A DNA stretch of 64,000 nt from Hevea brasiliensis (lineage: Eukaryota > Streptophyta > Magnoliopsida > Malpighiales > Euphorbiaceae): the NCBI RefSeq assembly GCF_030052815.1, contig NC_079495.1, positions 58,348,422 through 58,412,421 on the forward strand, read 5' to 3'. The notes beneath the pieces are model-generated. The model saw only the letters and a list, made by a program, of their open reading frames with translations, did not search any database and was not told where the DNA came from. This document shows positions 36,084 to 46,713 of this stretch, piece by piece. Position 1 is the first letter of the stretch. Every line of letters starts with the position of its first letter. The translations under genes were made by a program, and so were the position numbers.

Positions 36084-39000
36084 TGTAACACCCCTATGTT
36101 CGGTAGTGCATTCTACTGTTCCGATGACCAGTGTTGTCCGGACAGCTAGGATGCCTAGAACTACACTTTGATATGAGGGAGGAGACATAAAATAATGAAA
36201 TACAAGAAAAGAAAATACAAGAAAAACAAAGAAAAATTAATAGCAAAGAAATGTAACCAAGTTAAGCGAGCCGAACCCTAGTGATGGGTGACTGCACCGG
36301 GAAGTCACGGCGTGGACCATTGACTGGCCCTGGACTGCGGGGAACCCTGGAAAATATTTATAGGACTTAAAGAGACATCAATTGAAGTACAAATATCATT
36401 AAAAATATCAAAGAAAAATTAAATAATTAGTACAAAGAAAAGTGAGAATTCGAAAAACGGACAAAATCGGTGTTACCGAAAAATCGGGAATGCAACCCGA
36501 ATAGGGGCATTATGGTCATTTGACATCCCGAATTGTCTTTTGACCTAAATGTCCATTAAAAATAAATAATATTACACTTAGAAAATAAAATGAAAAATTA
36601 ATTTGGTGGTACCTAATGTAAATAGCCAAAAGTGGAGTGAAAATTGTGTAAATAACACATTTAACATATTATATGATTTAAATTTGGTGAGTGGACCACT
36701 AGAGATTTAATTAAACACTAATGGGGCAGGTGTAAGTCCATTTCACCATCTGCACTTCATCTTCTCCAAATCCCCTCAACCTTGCCGAAATGAAGAAAGA
36801 CAAAACCTCCATTGCCGTTTGCATGAAGCTCCATTAATCTCCTTCATTTCACCTCCAATCACCTAAGTGGCTTCATTAAGTTTTATCCCCACATCACAAG
36901 GAAGAGTTTGATACCAAAATTAAGAAGTTTAGTGAAGGTTTAACAAGTCCCAACCATAGGTAAGTTTGTATTTTTGAACATTGCTTTGTTAAACTTTATA
37001 TACATGTTATGGGTGTGTGCTTTGTGAAGAAAATTTTCAAGTTTGAGGAGTTCTTGATATATCCATTTTTGGACAGCCATGGAGTTGTATGTTTAATGAA
37101 ATATTCTTACATATGTTTGATGAGAATTCATGTTGAATAGGGTGAATTGATGTCCTAGTAAGTTATTTCCATATGTAATGGTGATTATGCATTTGAAATT
37201 GAAGTTGAAGAAAGTATGTGAAACTTTGGCATTGTGGAACAATTCGGCAGCATTGAGACTCCATGATGAATGTATGAATTCATGAAGATATTGGCAGAAT
37301 TATGACATTGAGGATTGATGGATATGTATATAAATTAGTTGTGGAAATTGTATGAAATAATAAGTAGTGTTTTTGTGTATTTGTGGTTGTAATTGGACTT
37401 TATGAATTAGAGTTTTATTTGGTGTGTTAAGGATGTTTGTAATCTGCCCAAAGTGACTTTAAAGTGAAGTGGTATATGGTTTTGGTAATGTACCAAAACA
37501 GAATGGGGTTGAGAGGTGGAATTGTAGCAAGGTAAATGTGTAATTGATACATGTATAAATAATGTAATTAAGGACAGCCTACATTTTAGCCCATAACTTT
37601 AAATGTGTAACTCCAATTGGTATGAGACCAATTGGAGGTGAAACTAGGCACAAAATGTGCCAACTTTCATTGAGAAAGCATACCAAAATTCTGCTTGCAA
37701 GGTAGCATGAAAAATGACCAATTCGGATTAAGTACAATTGAGACCTGAAAATTGACCAATTGGGCAGCAGTTAGTGTTTAGGCCATAACTCACTCAAAAC
37801 AGGTCCAATTGACCTGAAATTTTAACCATGGATAGTTAAGACCCATACCTACAAGTCTTATGAAGACACCAAAGCACAGAAATGACCATAAGCAAGTCAA
37901 ACAGCTTGCACAAGTTCGGGTCCAAAAACTGGCCGAACCAAAGTTGACCAAATTTGACCTAAAATGACCTAATTTGATGCCATTTGACCAGCAATAGTAA
38001 AATGACCATAACTTGGTCTACATAACTCAGAATGACCTAAAATTTTGCCCCGCGTTCCGTAAGACATAGATCTACAAGTTTGTAGTTTTGACCGAAACCC
38101 GAAAACCGAGGAAACTAGGTCGTCCGGCTAGGTCAAACTAATATCCCGAAATCCAGCAAATTGCAATAAAATGCACTAAACAAGGAAATGAAATTGGTAA
38201 CGTGTACCAACCCTAAAACACTATCAAATGTGACATATTAATGACACTAAAACCTAATTTACCTAGAACGTATCTAGGGTCGGTATATTAGGTGATTAAG
38301 CAAATAATAGCTTTCAGTGAATTATTTGTCAAACATTATCGATAGAGACAGTTTAATTTAGTACTGAAACACTTCAAATTGTGTTTCTCAGTTAGTAAAG
38401 ACTCAGGGAAAGGGAAGGAAACACTGAGTCCAGACCAGGAGACAGTTATCAGAGGTTTGTGCACAACAACTATTTCTTTTGAATTTTTCAATTGAAATGA
38501 ATTATGACTATTTGTACATTATTGTTTTAAATTGTGGAAATGTGTTTGAATGGATATTTATTGCTTGAAAAGCATTGTAAATGATTTGAAACTGTGAGAA
38601 ATTATTTGAATGATATTGATGGATACTTATTGATTGAAAAGTATTAGAAATGGTTTGAAACCACAGCTATCATGTATATTGATTGTATTCCTCACTAGCT
38701 TGTCTAGTGGGACGAATTGAATTCCCTCTCTGGCTGAAGTGTTGAGGTGTGTGCCTGTTGAGGACGAATTGGATGAGTACTCATATTTTTGCTAGCTAGC
38801 TATGTTATTCCTCATTAGTCATCGACTTTTGGGACGAATTGAATACCTCATTAGCCATCGGCTTTTGGGACGAATTGAACTTTGGAACATGATTAAGCTG
38901 TGTGTGATTTATTGATTTGTATTATGAGGTTGTGAAATGGAGTTAAATCCTTATTGAAATTTACTGTCTTTTGAAGTTAAATATGTTTTGATCTCTGAGA

Positions 39001-39770
39001 TTTATTGTGATATTGTGTTAAATTCCTTCTGACACTCATTGTCTTGAATTTAACTATGATTTTACATATCCATCATTTAAATGATTTATGAACTGTGATT
39101 TAAGTTGTATTTGGTTAATGTTGTGCACCACTGAGACATTGTCTCAGCGATAGCTTTTTATTGCTGTCGCAGGTAGACAGACAGACAGGGCAGCAGACTA
39201 GGCTGCTAGTACCTCCAGCGAGAGATTACCGGGTATAATGAGTATACCAACATTTTACATTTTGTACTGTAATGTATGACCACTGTATGTACATATTGTT
39301 TTTGGTTTTGAGCAGTTGTAAATTCAAATTGTACCTTGAAGTTGTCAAATAACTATGAGTTATTTTGGCTTGTAAAAATTGTATTATATTTCTTTTATTT
39401 CAGTCTTTGAAAAATCACTGTGGATTTGAGTTGAGAAAAATGTTGTGTTGAGAATATGTTGGAGTTGAGATTTGGAAATATATTGAAGTGCTTTTATAGG
39501 TTTTCTGAAGAACTGTTTTATCCAAAATACAGATGGCACTCTGCCAAAATTTTTACAGAAATTCCAAATAATCCAAATGAGTTAGCTGTTTCACTTCAGT
39601 TCACAAAAGTTTTTAACACCTGTAAATAGTGCTCACCACTGTAAAAGAAGTAAGAAAAGTTTTTAAAATCCCTTGTAGTGTATTTAATGGGTTATCAGTA
39701 GACGGAGTTGGTAATTCATTAGATATACTACGGGATCATGTTATGCCTTACAGAGGGGTAGGGTGTGACA
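36084..39770 (+). repeat. 3' LTR of element C
   Basis: 3687 bp, near-identical to 9073-12756, including the 36-bp duplication (38810-38881), CCAATTGG octamers (37613-37635) and the double stem-loop (39131-39169). Differences concentrate in a short block after TGCTGTCGCAG (39170-39195 against 12163-12185) and near 39536, where the 5' copy lacks four bases. Confidence 0.92.
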
Positions 39771-39775
39771 ACTGT
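39771..39775. repeat. Target-site duplication of element C, right (ACTGT)
   Basis: Second copy of ACTGT. Bases 39773-39775 are also the TGT that opens LTR D. Confidence 0.85.
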
Positions 39776-42300
39776 AACACCCCTATCAGCATAGCCTGGT
39801 ACATTTTACTATTCCGGTGACCGGTGTCAGTTCGGACAATTAAGGGGATTAGAATCACGTCTAAGACACCTAGATAAGCCCTGAATGCAAATAATTAGTA
39901 ATTACCAAATAGTTGAGTATAAAGAAGAAAACAAAGCATAAAAATTTAAATGAGCCGGGAGTCACAGCGATGGGTGACTTTCTTGGGAAATGACTGCGAG
40001 GTCAGTCTTAACTCAAATTTCTAACTGGAAAATGTGATGTTGCGGTCCTTAGGGCTATTGCGAACACAGTGGAAAAGAGAAAATCACAAAAAAGAGTTGT
40101 TAAGCAGGTCAAATAATTAGGTCAGGGATCCAAAAAAAATATCGAATAACTTGCAAACTGGATTGAATTAGTAAAGGGCAATTTGGTCAATTCACCCCTA
40201 GAGCTGACTCCTGACCTAACTGTTCAATAAAATCGGAGAAAAGAAAATTTCGGGATCAAGAATTAAATTAAAGAACTAATGGAAAAATAAATGCAAAAGA
40301 AAAAGAAAATAAAAAAAGTTTATTACATCATTGGATGACATCATCATGATGTCAAAACTAATTTTGATTTTTCCCTACATAATTGACCAAGTCAATTCTT
40401 GTTTAAATAAAACATAAATACTTAAAAAAAAGGAAAAAAATCATTCTTCTTCTTCTTCCCAAGTGTGCCACCCCTCCTCTCTCTCATTTAGCCACCATTG
40501 TTACACCATGAAAGCTTGAATCCAAGCTTGGTTTCAACCACTTAAACCTACTTTGACTCCAAATTAATCTATTAGAACTTGATAAATTCACTTGAGAAGG
40601 TGATTGAGCAAGGAAGAAAGAAGAAATAAGGAGGGAAATTGAAGAGTTGAACATCAAAGAAAGGTTAGTGATTTGAATTAAAAATTTATGTTTAATACTT
40701 ATATTTTTAGTTTAAGTAGGTTAGATCTTAACTTAAAATCAAAAGAAAACACTTGTTGGGGGACCAAAAAAGAATTTCAGCTAGCTTAGGTTAGGATTTG
40801 AAATGAATGATTTTAATGTGTTTGATTGGTTGTTTAGGTTGAACGAAGTATGTAGACATTGAATGCATTAGATTTGAATTTTATATAATTAGGATTTTGA
40901 GCATTTTGAAAAATTCAAGAAAAAGTTGAGAATTGGTCAATTGATATAGTTGACCTTACTTGAGTTGAGAAATGGTCAATTGTGACCATTTGTTGTATGT
41001 GTGAATTGCTAGAACTAAGTTTCAATTCGGATTGGTTAGTGATCAGATTCTGGCAGCTTGACCTAGGTACCTTTCAGGGATCAAAACTAAAAATTTACCA
41101 ACCCAATTTTTGTGAAGCCAATTGGGAATGAAACTAGACACAAAATGGACCATTTTTCATTTAGGAATCATGCCCAGAAAATGACCATAACTTAGTGAAC
41201 AATTAGGCCAAATTCGGATTTGGGCACACTGCCCTGTACAAAAATGACCAAATGAACAATAGTTACTTAAATGACCATAACTTGGTCTAGGAAGGTCCAA
41301 ATGACCTAAATCTTATACCGATGGAAAGCTGAGACATAGCCCTACAACTTTCATGAAGAAAACAAACACAAATTTTGACTATAACCTATCCAAAAAGCCA
41401 CTTGCAATCAACACACCAAAAACTACCAATATCCAAAAAATGCCTAGAATTCTGGGTAACACCAAATCTGGCCAGCCCCATTCAAATAGTCATATCTTGG
41501 GCTACAAAAATCCAAATGGAGTGATTCAAAAAGGAAATAAATTTAAGACAATAAGGAACAACTTCTATGAAGAAAACTTAGCCAAATTTCAACAGTAACT
41601 TGACCTATGGAACAGTGCAAAACAGGACACCAAATTTGAAATTTAGAAATTTCACCTAAGAGACTTAAAATTTAAGAAAACAACCAAAACCAAAAAAATT
41701 AGGTAACCAAAATGTGGTATGTGGGTGAAATTAAAATTCCCATACCTATTAAGCTTAAGAAAGTCAACAAATTGACTTGAATAGTATCATGAATAGTAAC
41801 CCTGAAATACAAATTTTAAAGAACGTCAAATTAAGCATATTAAAGCTAGATATAAATAGATTTGAATTTATTATTGGACTTATGATAAATTATGATACTG
41901 AAACACTATAAAATTGTGTGTTTCAGTTGAAAAGAATACCGGGAAAGAACCTGAGGCATCGAGTCAAGGACAAAAGGAGACTCACATAAGGTTTGTGCAC
42001 AACATAAATATTCTTTAAAATTTCTTTGCAAAGTGCATGAAATGAATTGTGATTTACTTATATTGCAAAATAGTGATTGAAATGTATATTATGCTTTTGA
42101 CTTAATTTGTTGAAAGTTTAATTGTATGTGTTTGTTCTTTAAAATTTCTTTACAAAGTGCATGAAATGAATTGTGATTTACTTATATTGCAAAATAGTGA
42201 TTGAAATGTATATTATGCTTTTGACTTAATTTGTTGAAAGTTTAATTGTATGTGTTTGAATTGGCAATAAATGTTTAGTAAATTGCTAAGAAAAGTCAAC
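39773..42300 (+). mobile_element. D-family LTR (copy D), 3' truncated by element G
   Basis: Starts TGTAACACCCCTATCAGC and matches the reverse complement of 3170-6675 and, from about 40929, the sequence at positions 1-1230. It carries palindrome TGACATCAT/ATGATGTCA at 40336-40354. Similarity to the other copies stops near 42295, about 1 kb before the expected LTR end, where element G begins. No primer site or coding region attached to this LTR is visible. Confidence 0.85.
42011..42258 (+). repeat. 124-bp tandem duplication in LTR D
   Basis: Units 42011-42134 and 42135-42258 start TTCTTTAAAATTTCTTT and differ at about one base (TTGCAAAG against TTACAAAG). Other D-family copies have one unit, so the duplication is recent and private to this copy. 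Confidence 0.92.
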
Positions 42301-42835
42301 TGGGACTGGTTCAGACAGACGGTCCAGCCCATAGTGACAACTTCATTACCATTTTTGACAATTAAAATGGCCTCATCTCATGTCCAGCCCTTCATAGAAG
42401 TTATAGAGGTGGCTCTTAAGGTTCAATTGGGCTTAGGCTTGCTTTATTTGGACATTTAAAACTCCATATACAAAATAAATACCGAAACTGGTTGTGACAC
42501 ATCATGTCTAGGCTTTTGTAATAGATCCATGGCTCATTTTGTCAACCTTGGAGATTGATTTGGGCTTTGGTCCCTCTTTATCGTTTGAAGTGCTCTATCT
42601 TAGCTTTTTAATGGATTAAACAACACTTAATTTGGAGACCCACAACTTTAGAAACAGCTGAAAAATACAGCGAAGGTCAAATGCTGAAAATTTCTCCATT
42701 TAACATAATTATTCCACAACTATCTAAAAATATGTCTAAATGATAAATATATTTTAACCAACTGAATTAAACATAAAAACACACTAAAAACACTAAATGT
42801 GATGGGAGTAAAATTAATAAATTATGCACTTATCA
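42301..42835 (-). repeat. 3' LTR of element G
   Basis: On the minus strand it begins TGATAAGTGCATAATTTATT right after a polypurine tract, a start typical of Athila/Tat LTRs. Only about 535 bp lie between that start and the junction with LTR D; the 3' end (…CCCA at 42301) is inferred. Confidence 0.6.
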
Positions 42836-42850
42836 AATTCTCCTACACTT
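42836..42850 (-). promoter_or_regulatory. Polypurine tract of element G
   Basis: AAGTGTAGGAGAATT on the element strand abuts TGATAAGTGC. Confidence 0.7.
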
Positions 42851-43178
42851 ATTCCATGCTTCTCCTCATGCATGACTGAAACTCTCAATCAACTCCACTT
42901 ATAAGTTCCTTAACTTCACCCTATCACAACATTTTCTAACAAAAGATTAAAAGTTTGAAAGAAGAGGAAAGTAAGGTAATAACCATCATAATAAATTCCA
43001 TAAACACCATACCAATATATCAATAATTTTTCAACACAAAACAAAAGGTTTGAAATCAATTAAGCTCACACAATTAAAGTTCCATAAAATTTTAAGTCAA
43101 TACACACCAAAACACAAGGCTAATTTATCAAGGCACAACCATTATAGCTCTTTGCAAATCTTAAGGGAGATAGAAATG

Positions 43179-43270
<92 letters not shown>

Positions 43271-44153
43271 GAAATTGGTACTTCTCTCTTATCACAGTTA
43301 TTTTTTTTTTTATTTATACCGTCACCTTCAGAAAAGTACCTTGCTCATATCCTAGCTAGCTTTTGGCTTGAGAATCGACATGGGATTCATGAAGACCCCT
43401 GGTTAGTTTGCTTAACTAAAATAGCAGAGCAATTTTCAAGTTCAACCTTTTATTTCCCCCAATTTATGCATCTACATATTATAAAGTGCCCTGATAGATT
43501 AAACAAAGTTCTGAAATATGCATGACACTAGTTTAAAGCACACATAACTAATCATTTCACCATTAAATCAAGCCTAAATGATTTATGCAGGAAAAAAAAA
43601 TTGCTCTATGGTATGGAGAAGAGGGAGAATCCATCATTAAAGTTACTATTACCTTGCCTAAAATCTCAAAAATTCAATCTAAAATAGGAAAGTCATTTCA
43701 AGGACAAAGCACTTCTCTCCGAGAGTTAATATAGAATCATGAATCAAGCTTATGAAAACAAATTTTATTTTATTTTTATTTTTATTTATTTATTTATTTA
43801 TTTTTTTAACAATTCAAAAGATTGCAGCAACATATTTCTCCTCTCCCACTCTTAAAACTTACATTGTCCCCAATGAAAAGCCCAAATTCAAAAGAAAAGA
43901 AAAAAAAATGCTAGAAAAATAAAATAAAATAAGGGAAAGAAAACAAATCTGATTATGGCTAACAAGCCACCCAAGGGTTGCCTCCCAAGAAGCGCTTTTG
44001 TTTATCATCGTTAGCTCGACATGGCAAAACTCCTTAATCCATATAAATTGGGTTACTCAATTTGATCTCCTCCACTATATGCTCCTGAAACCCTTCATAA
44101 AATGGCTTGAGTCTATGATCGTTGACCTTGAACACCTTATTAGTTCCTAAACT
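42851..44153 (-). other. Non-coding region of element G between pol and 3' LTR
   Basis: No supportable coding frame. It holds a long TA microsatellite, T-rich stretches (43764-43806), a box whose complement reads GGGGACAATGTAAG (near 43860), and the 22-bp block at 43975-43996 shared with 7791-7812. In Athila elements this interval is where an env-like frame may sit; here nothing of it is recognisable. Confidence 0.6.
43182..43270. repeat. (TA)n microsatellite followed by a T-run
   Basis: About 37 TA dinucleotides (43182-43256) run directly into 15 T residues. Length is likely to vary between individuals and to be uncertain in the assembly. Confidence 0.97.
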
Positions 44154-44384
44154 TTAAATTTCAACTGCACCATAAGGAAACACATTAGTAACAACAAAGG
44201 GTCTAATCCAACGAGAACGCAACTTACCAGGCATCAGCTTCAATATGGAATTATACAATAAAACTTTTTGCCCAACCACAAACTGCTTCCTTAGAATTAG
44301 TTTGTCATGGAATGCCTTGGTTTTTTCTTTATAGATCTTAGAGTTTTCATAAGCCTCAATTCGAATTTCCTCTAATTCCTGCAA
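44154..44384 (-). pseudogene. Element G integrase C-terminal tail
   Basis: Minus-strand frame [20 protein letters not shown], then [21 protein letters not shown] and [15 protein letters not shown]. This is the stretch after the Athila integrase core that contains a GPY/F-like fold. About 30 codons that normally join it to the core are missing at about 44385-44395, and the frame changes there. Confidence 0.75.
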
Positions 44385-45116
44385 TTGTAATTTTCAAATA
44401 CCACTCTGTAGGGGGACATACCTATGGGTGTCTTATAAGCAGTCCTGTAAGCCCACAAAGCATCATCAAGTCTAAGGCTCCAATATTTTCTATTTGGCTT
44501 CACTGTTTTTTCCAAAATAGACTTGATCTCTCTGTTAGACACCTCTGCTTGTCCACTTGTTTGAGGGTGATAAGCTGTAGATATTCTATGGAAAACACCA
44601 TATCTCCTTAACAATGCCTCAATAGTTCTATTACAAAAATGTGTGCCCCGGTCACTAATTAAAGCTCTAGGAACTCCAAATCTGTAAAAAATGTTTGACT
44701 TGATAAAACCTATAATAGCTTTAGAATCATCAGTCCTAGTGGCTTTGGCTTCCACCCATTTTGTAATATAATCAATAGCAAGTAATATATAAACAAAGCC
44801 AAAAGAAGAAGGAAATGGACCCATAAAATCAATACCCCCACACATCAAAAATCTCATAAACAAGTATTGGATTCTGAATAATCTCATTCCTACGGGTTAA
44901 ACTTTCTGTTCTTTGACATTGTTCACAATTTTTGCAAATCAAATATGAATCACAAAATATAGTGGGCCAATAAAAACCACAATTTAATATTTTTCGACTT
45001 GTTCTCTTGGGTCCAAAATGACCTCCACATACATAGGCATGACAAAAAGCAAGAATAGATTGAATCTCATTATCAAGAACATATCTTCTAATAATTTGAT
45101 CTAAATAAAATTTCAC
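44372..45116 (-). pseudogene. Element G integrase core and zinc domain
   Basis: Zinc domain 45116-44870 with HAYVCGGHFGPKRT and CKNCEQCQR (HHCC). After a frameshift near 44850 the core reads [13 protein letters not shown] (first Asp), [30 protein letters not shown] (second Asp), [16 protein letters not shown] (Glu), [20 protein letters not shown]. The catalytic triad is intact. This differs from the Tekay integrases here, which read TDGQSERV or TDGQSKRV at the third position. Confidence 0.85.
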
Positions 45117-45508
45117 AAATACGGGTCATCCCATAAATAATACTTAGCCTCACTTTTCAATTTCCCTTTCTTAGCTCTACTCAAATCAAAAGGCACAACC
45201 TTAGTAACCAAATAATTAACCAATTCAGCATACCAAGGGATCATACCTTGCAATTTAAATAACTGCTCATCAAGAAAAAAGTTCCTGCAAAGGAAGTGGA
45301 TCTTCTTGTGTCACTAACCTGCTCAAATGATCTGCTACCAGGTTCTCAGCTCCTTTCTTATCCTTGATTTGAAGATCAAATTCTTGCAGTAGAAAGATTC
45401 ATCTAATCAACCTTGGTTTTGCTTCCTTCTTTGCCAAGAGATACTTCAACGCTGCATGATCAGAGAAGATAATTATTTTAGAACTAAGCAAATATGACCG
45501 AAATTTAT
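45117..45508 (-). pseudogene. Element G RNase H C-terminal part and linker, decayed
   Basis: Minus-strand remnants in several frames include [19 protein letters not shown] and a segment with ENLVADHLSRL, the usual end of the RNase H and connection region before integrase. Multiple stops. Confidence 0.65.
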
Positions 45509-46151
45509 CTAAAGCAAAACTATAGCCAAAAACTCTTTTTCGATCGTAGAATAATTGCGCTGAGCTGAATTGAGTATTCTGGATGCATAATAAATCACAT
45601 GAAAGAGTTTCCCAACACGCTGCCCTAAAACTGCTCCCACTGCATAATTACTTGTGTCACACATAATTTCAAATGGTATTGTCCAATCAGGAGCCTGGAT
45701 AATAGGGGGTGATGTAAATGCAGATTTTAATTTGTCAAAGGCCTTCTTGCACTCTTCACTGAACTCAAAAGAAACATCTTTTTGCAAGAGTCTAGACAAA
45801 GGCAATGCTATCTTAGAAAAATCCTTAATGAACCTGCGATAGAAACCTGTATGACCAAGAAAAGATCGTACTTCCCTCACAGTTGTGGGGCATGGTAAGT
45901 TCACAATTAGATCAATTTTAGATTTATCCACCTCAATACCCTTATTAGAGACAACATGACCCAAAACAATCCCCTGTTCCACCACAAAATGACACTTCTC
46001 AAAATTCAAAACAAGAATTTTCTCAATGCATCTCACAAGAACAGAAGTTAAATGATATAAACATGCATCAAATGAATCACCATACACAGTAAAATCATCC
46101 ATGAACACCTCAATGCAAGTATCAATGTAATATGAAAATATGCTCATCATG
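45509..46151 (-). pseudogene. Element G reverse transcriptase/RNase H, cut by element E
   Basis: Minus strand: MMSIFSYYIDTCIEVFMDDF with the catalytic FMDD box, then YHLTSVLVRCIEKILVLNFEKCHF, GIVLGHVVSNKGIEVD, REVRSFLGHTGFYRRFIKDFS, LLQKDVSFEF, and the RNase H start [20 protein letters not shown] (Asp present), [20 protein letters not shown]. It is open over this stretch. The RT fingers are missing because E inserted at 46152; an open frame that continues to 46318 is E LTR read backwards. Confidence 0.85.
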
Positions 46152-46692
46152 TGTAATATCCTCATTTTAGCTAGTCCGTACAGTCTACTGTTCCGGTGAC
46201 CAGTGTCTGTCCGGACAGCTAGAACGTCCGGAAAAATATTTAAACTAAAGTGAGGAACTATAATTAAATTAAATATTAATAAGAAAAATTTAAGAAAAAT
46301 TTTAGAAATAAAATACAACTAAGTTAAATGAGCCGGTGCCCTAGCGATGGGTAACCTAGTGAGAAGTTACGGTTCTCGCAACTAGGAGCCCTAGACCAGG
46401 AGGAAAAATTATAAAATAATTTTTGGGACTCCAGAGAAGAGTCATAGAGGTTCTTATGGCATTAGAATGCCAAGAAAATACTTAAAAAAAATTTTCAATC
46501 GGTACAGACAATTTTGGCCCGTTAAGCCAAACGGAGGGCATTTTGGTCATTTCGTCTTCAGAGATGATTTTTGGCCAACTTGTCCAGCTAAATAAATAAT
46601 TTATATAACATAAAATATGATTCAATGTTGTTAAAAATTTAATTGCAATTAAATCGACAAGAAATGAAGAGTAAATGAAGGAAAATGGACTT

Positions 46693-46713
46693 ATGACATC
46701 ATAATGATGTCAT
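46693..46713. promoter_or_regulatory. Perfect LTR palindrome, ATGACATCAT arms
   Basis: Ten-base arms around one A, 541 bp into LTR E. The same palindrome lies at the same depth in LTRs A (16447-16466, 21314-21333), D (40336-40354) and, imperfectly, B (31155-31175). TGACATCA resembles a bZIP-type half-site pair, which is an inference only. Confidence 0.6.

Larger units (their letters stand above)
9073..39770 (+). mobile_element. Element C: Tekay/Del-type Ty3/gypsy element, full length, with B and A nested
   Basis: Bounded by LTRs of about 3.68 kb (9073-12756 and 36084-39770) that are near-identical, start TGTAACACCCCTATG and end GGTGTGACA, with a 5-bp duplication ACTGT. The order is LTR, initiator-Met primer site, gag, protease, RT, RNase H, integrase, chromodomain, polypurine tract, LTR. 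About 18.5 kb of foreign sequence (B plus A) interrupts gag. Without it C would be about 12 kb, usual for Tekay elements. Seven nonsense codons and one frameshift in pol make it inactive. Confidence 0.92.
42301..46151 (-). mobile_element. Element G: Athila/Tat-type element, 3' half, minus strand
   Basis: On the minus strand: RT from 46151 (cut by element E), RNase H, integrase, non-coding region, polypurine tract, 3' LTR. Pol wording such as FMDDFTVYGDSFD and [10 protein letters not shown] is that of the Athila branch and not of the Tekay elements around it. The 5' half should lie beyond the right edge of the window, after element E. The lower boundary is taken as the TG at 42301; this is an estimate. 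Confidence 0.8.

Noticed and set aside
43050..43355. A 101-codon open frame with a long Tyr/Ile run
   Set aside because: It is the translation of the TA microsatellite and T-run, not a protein.
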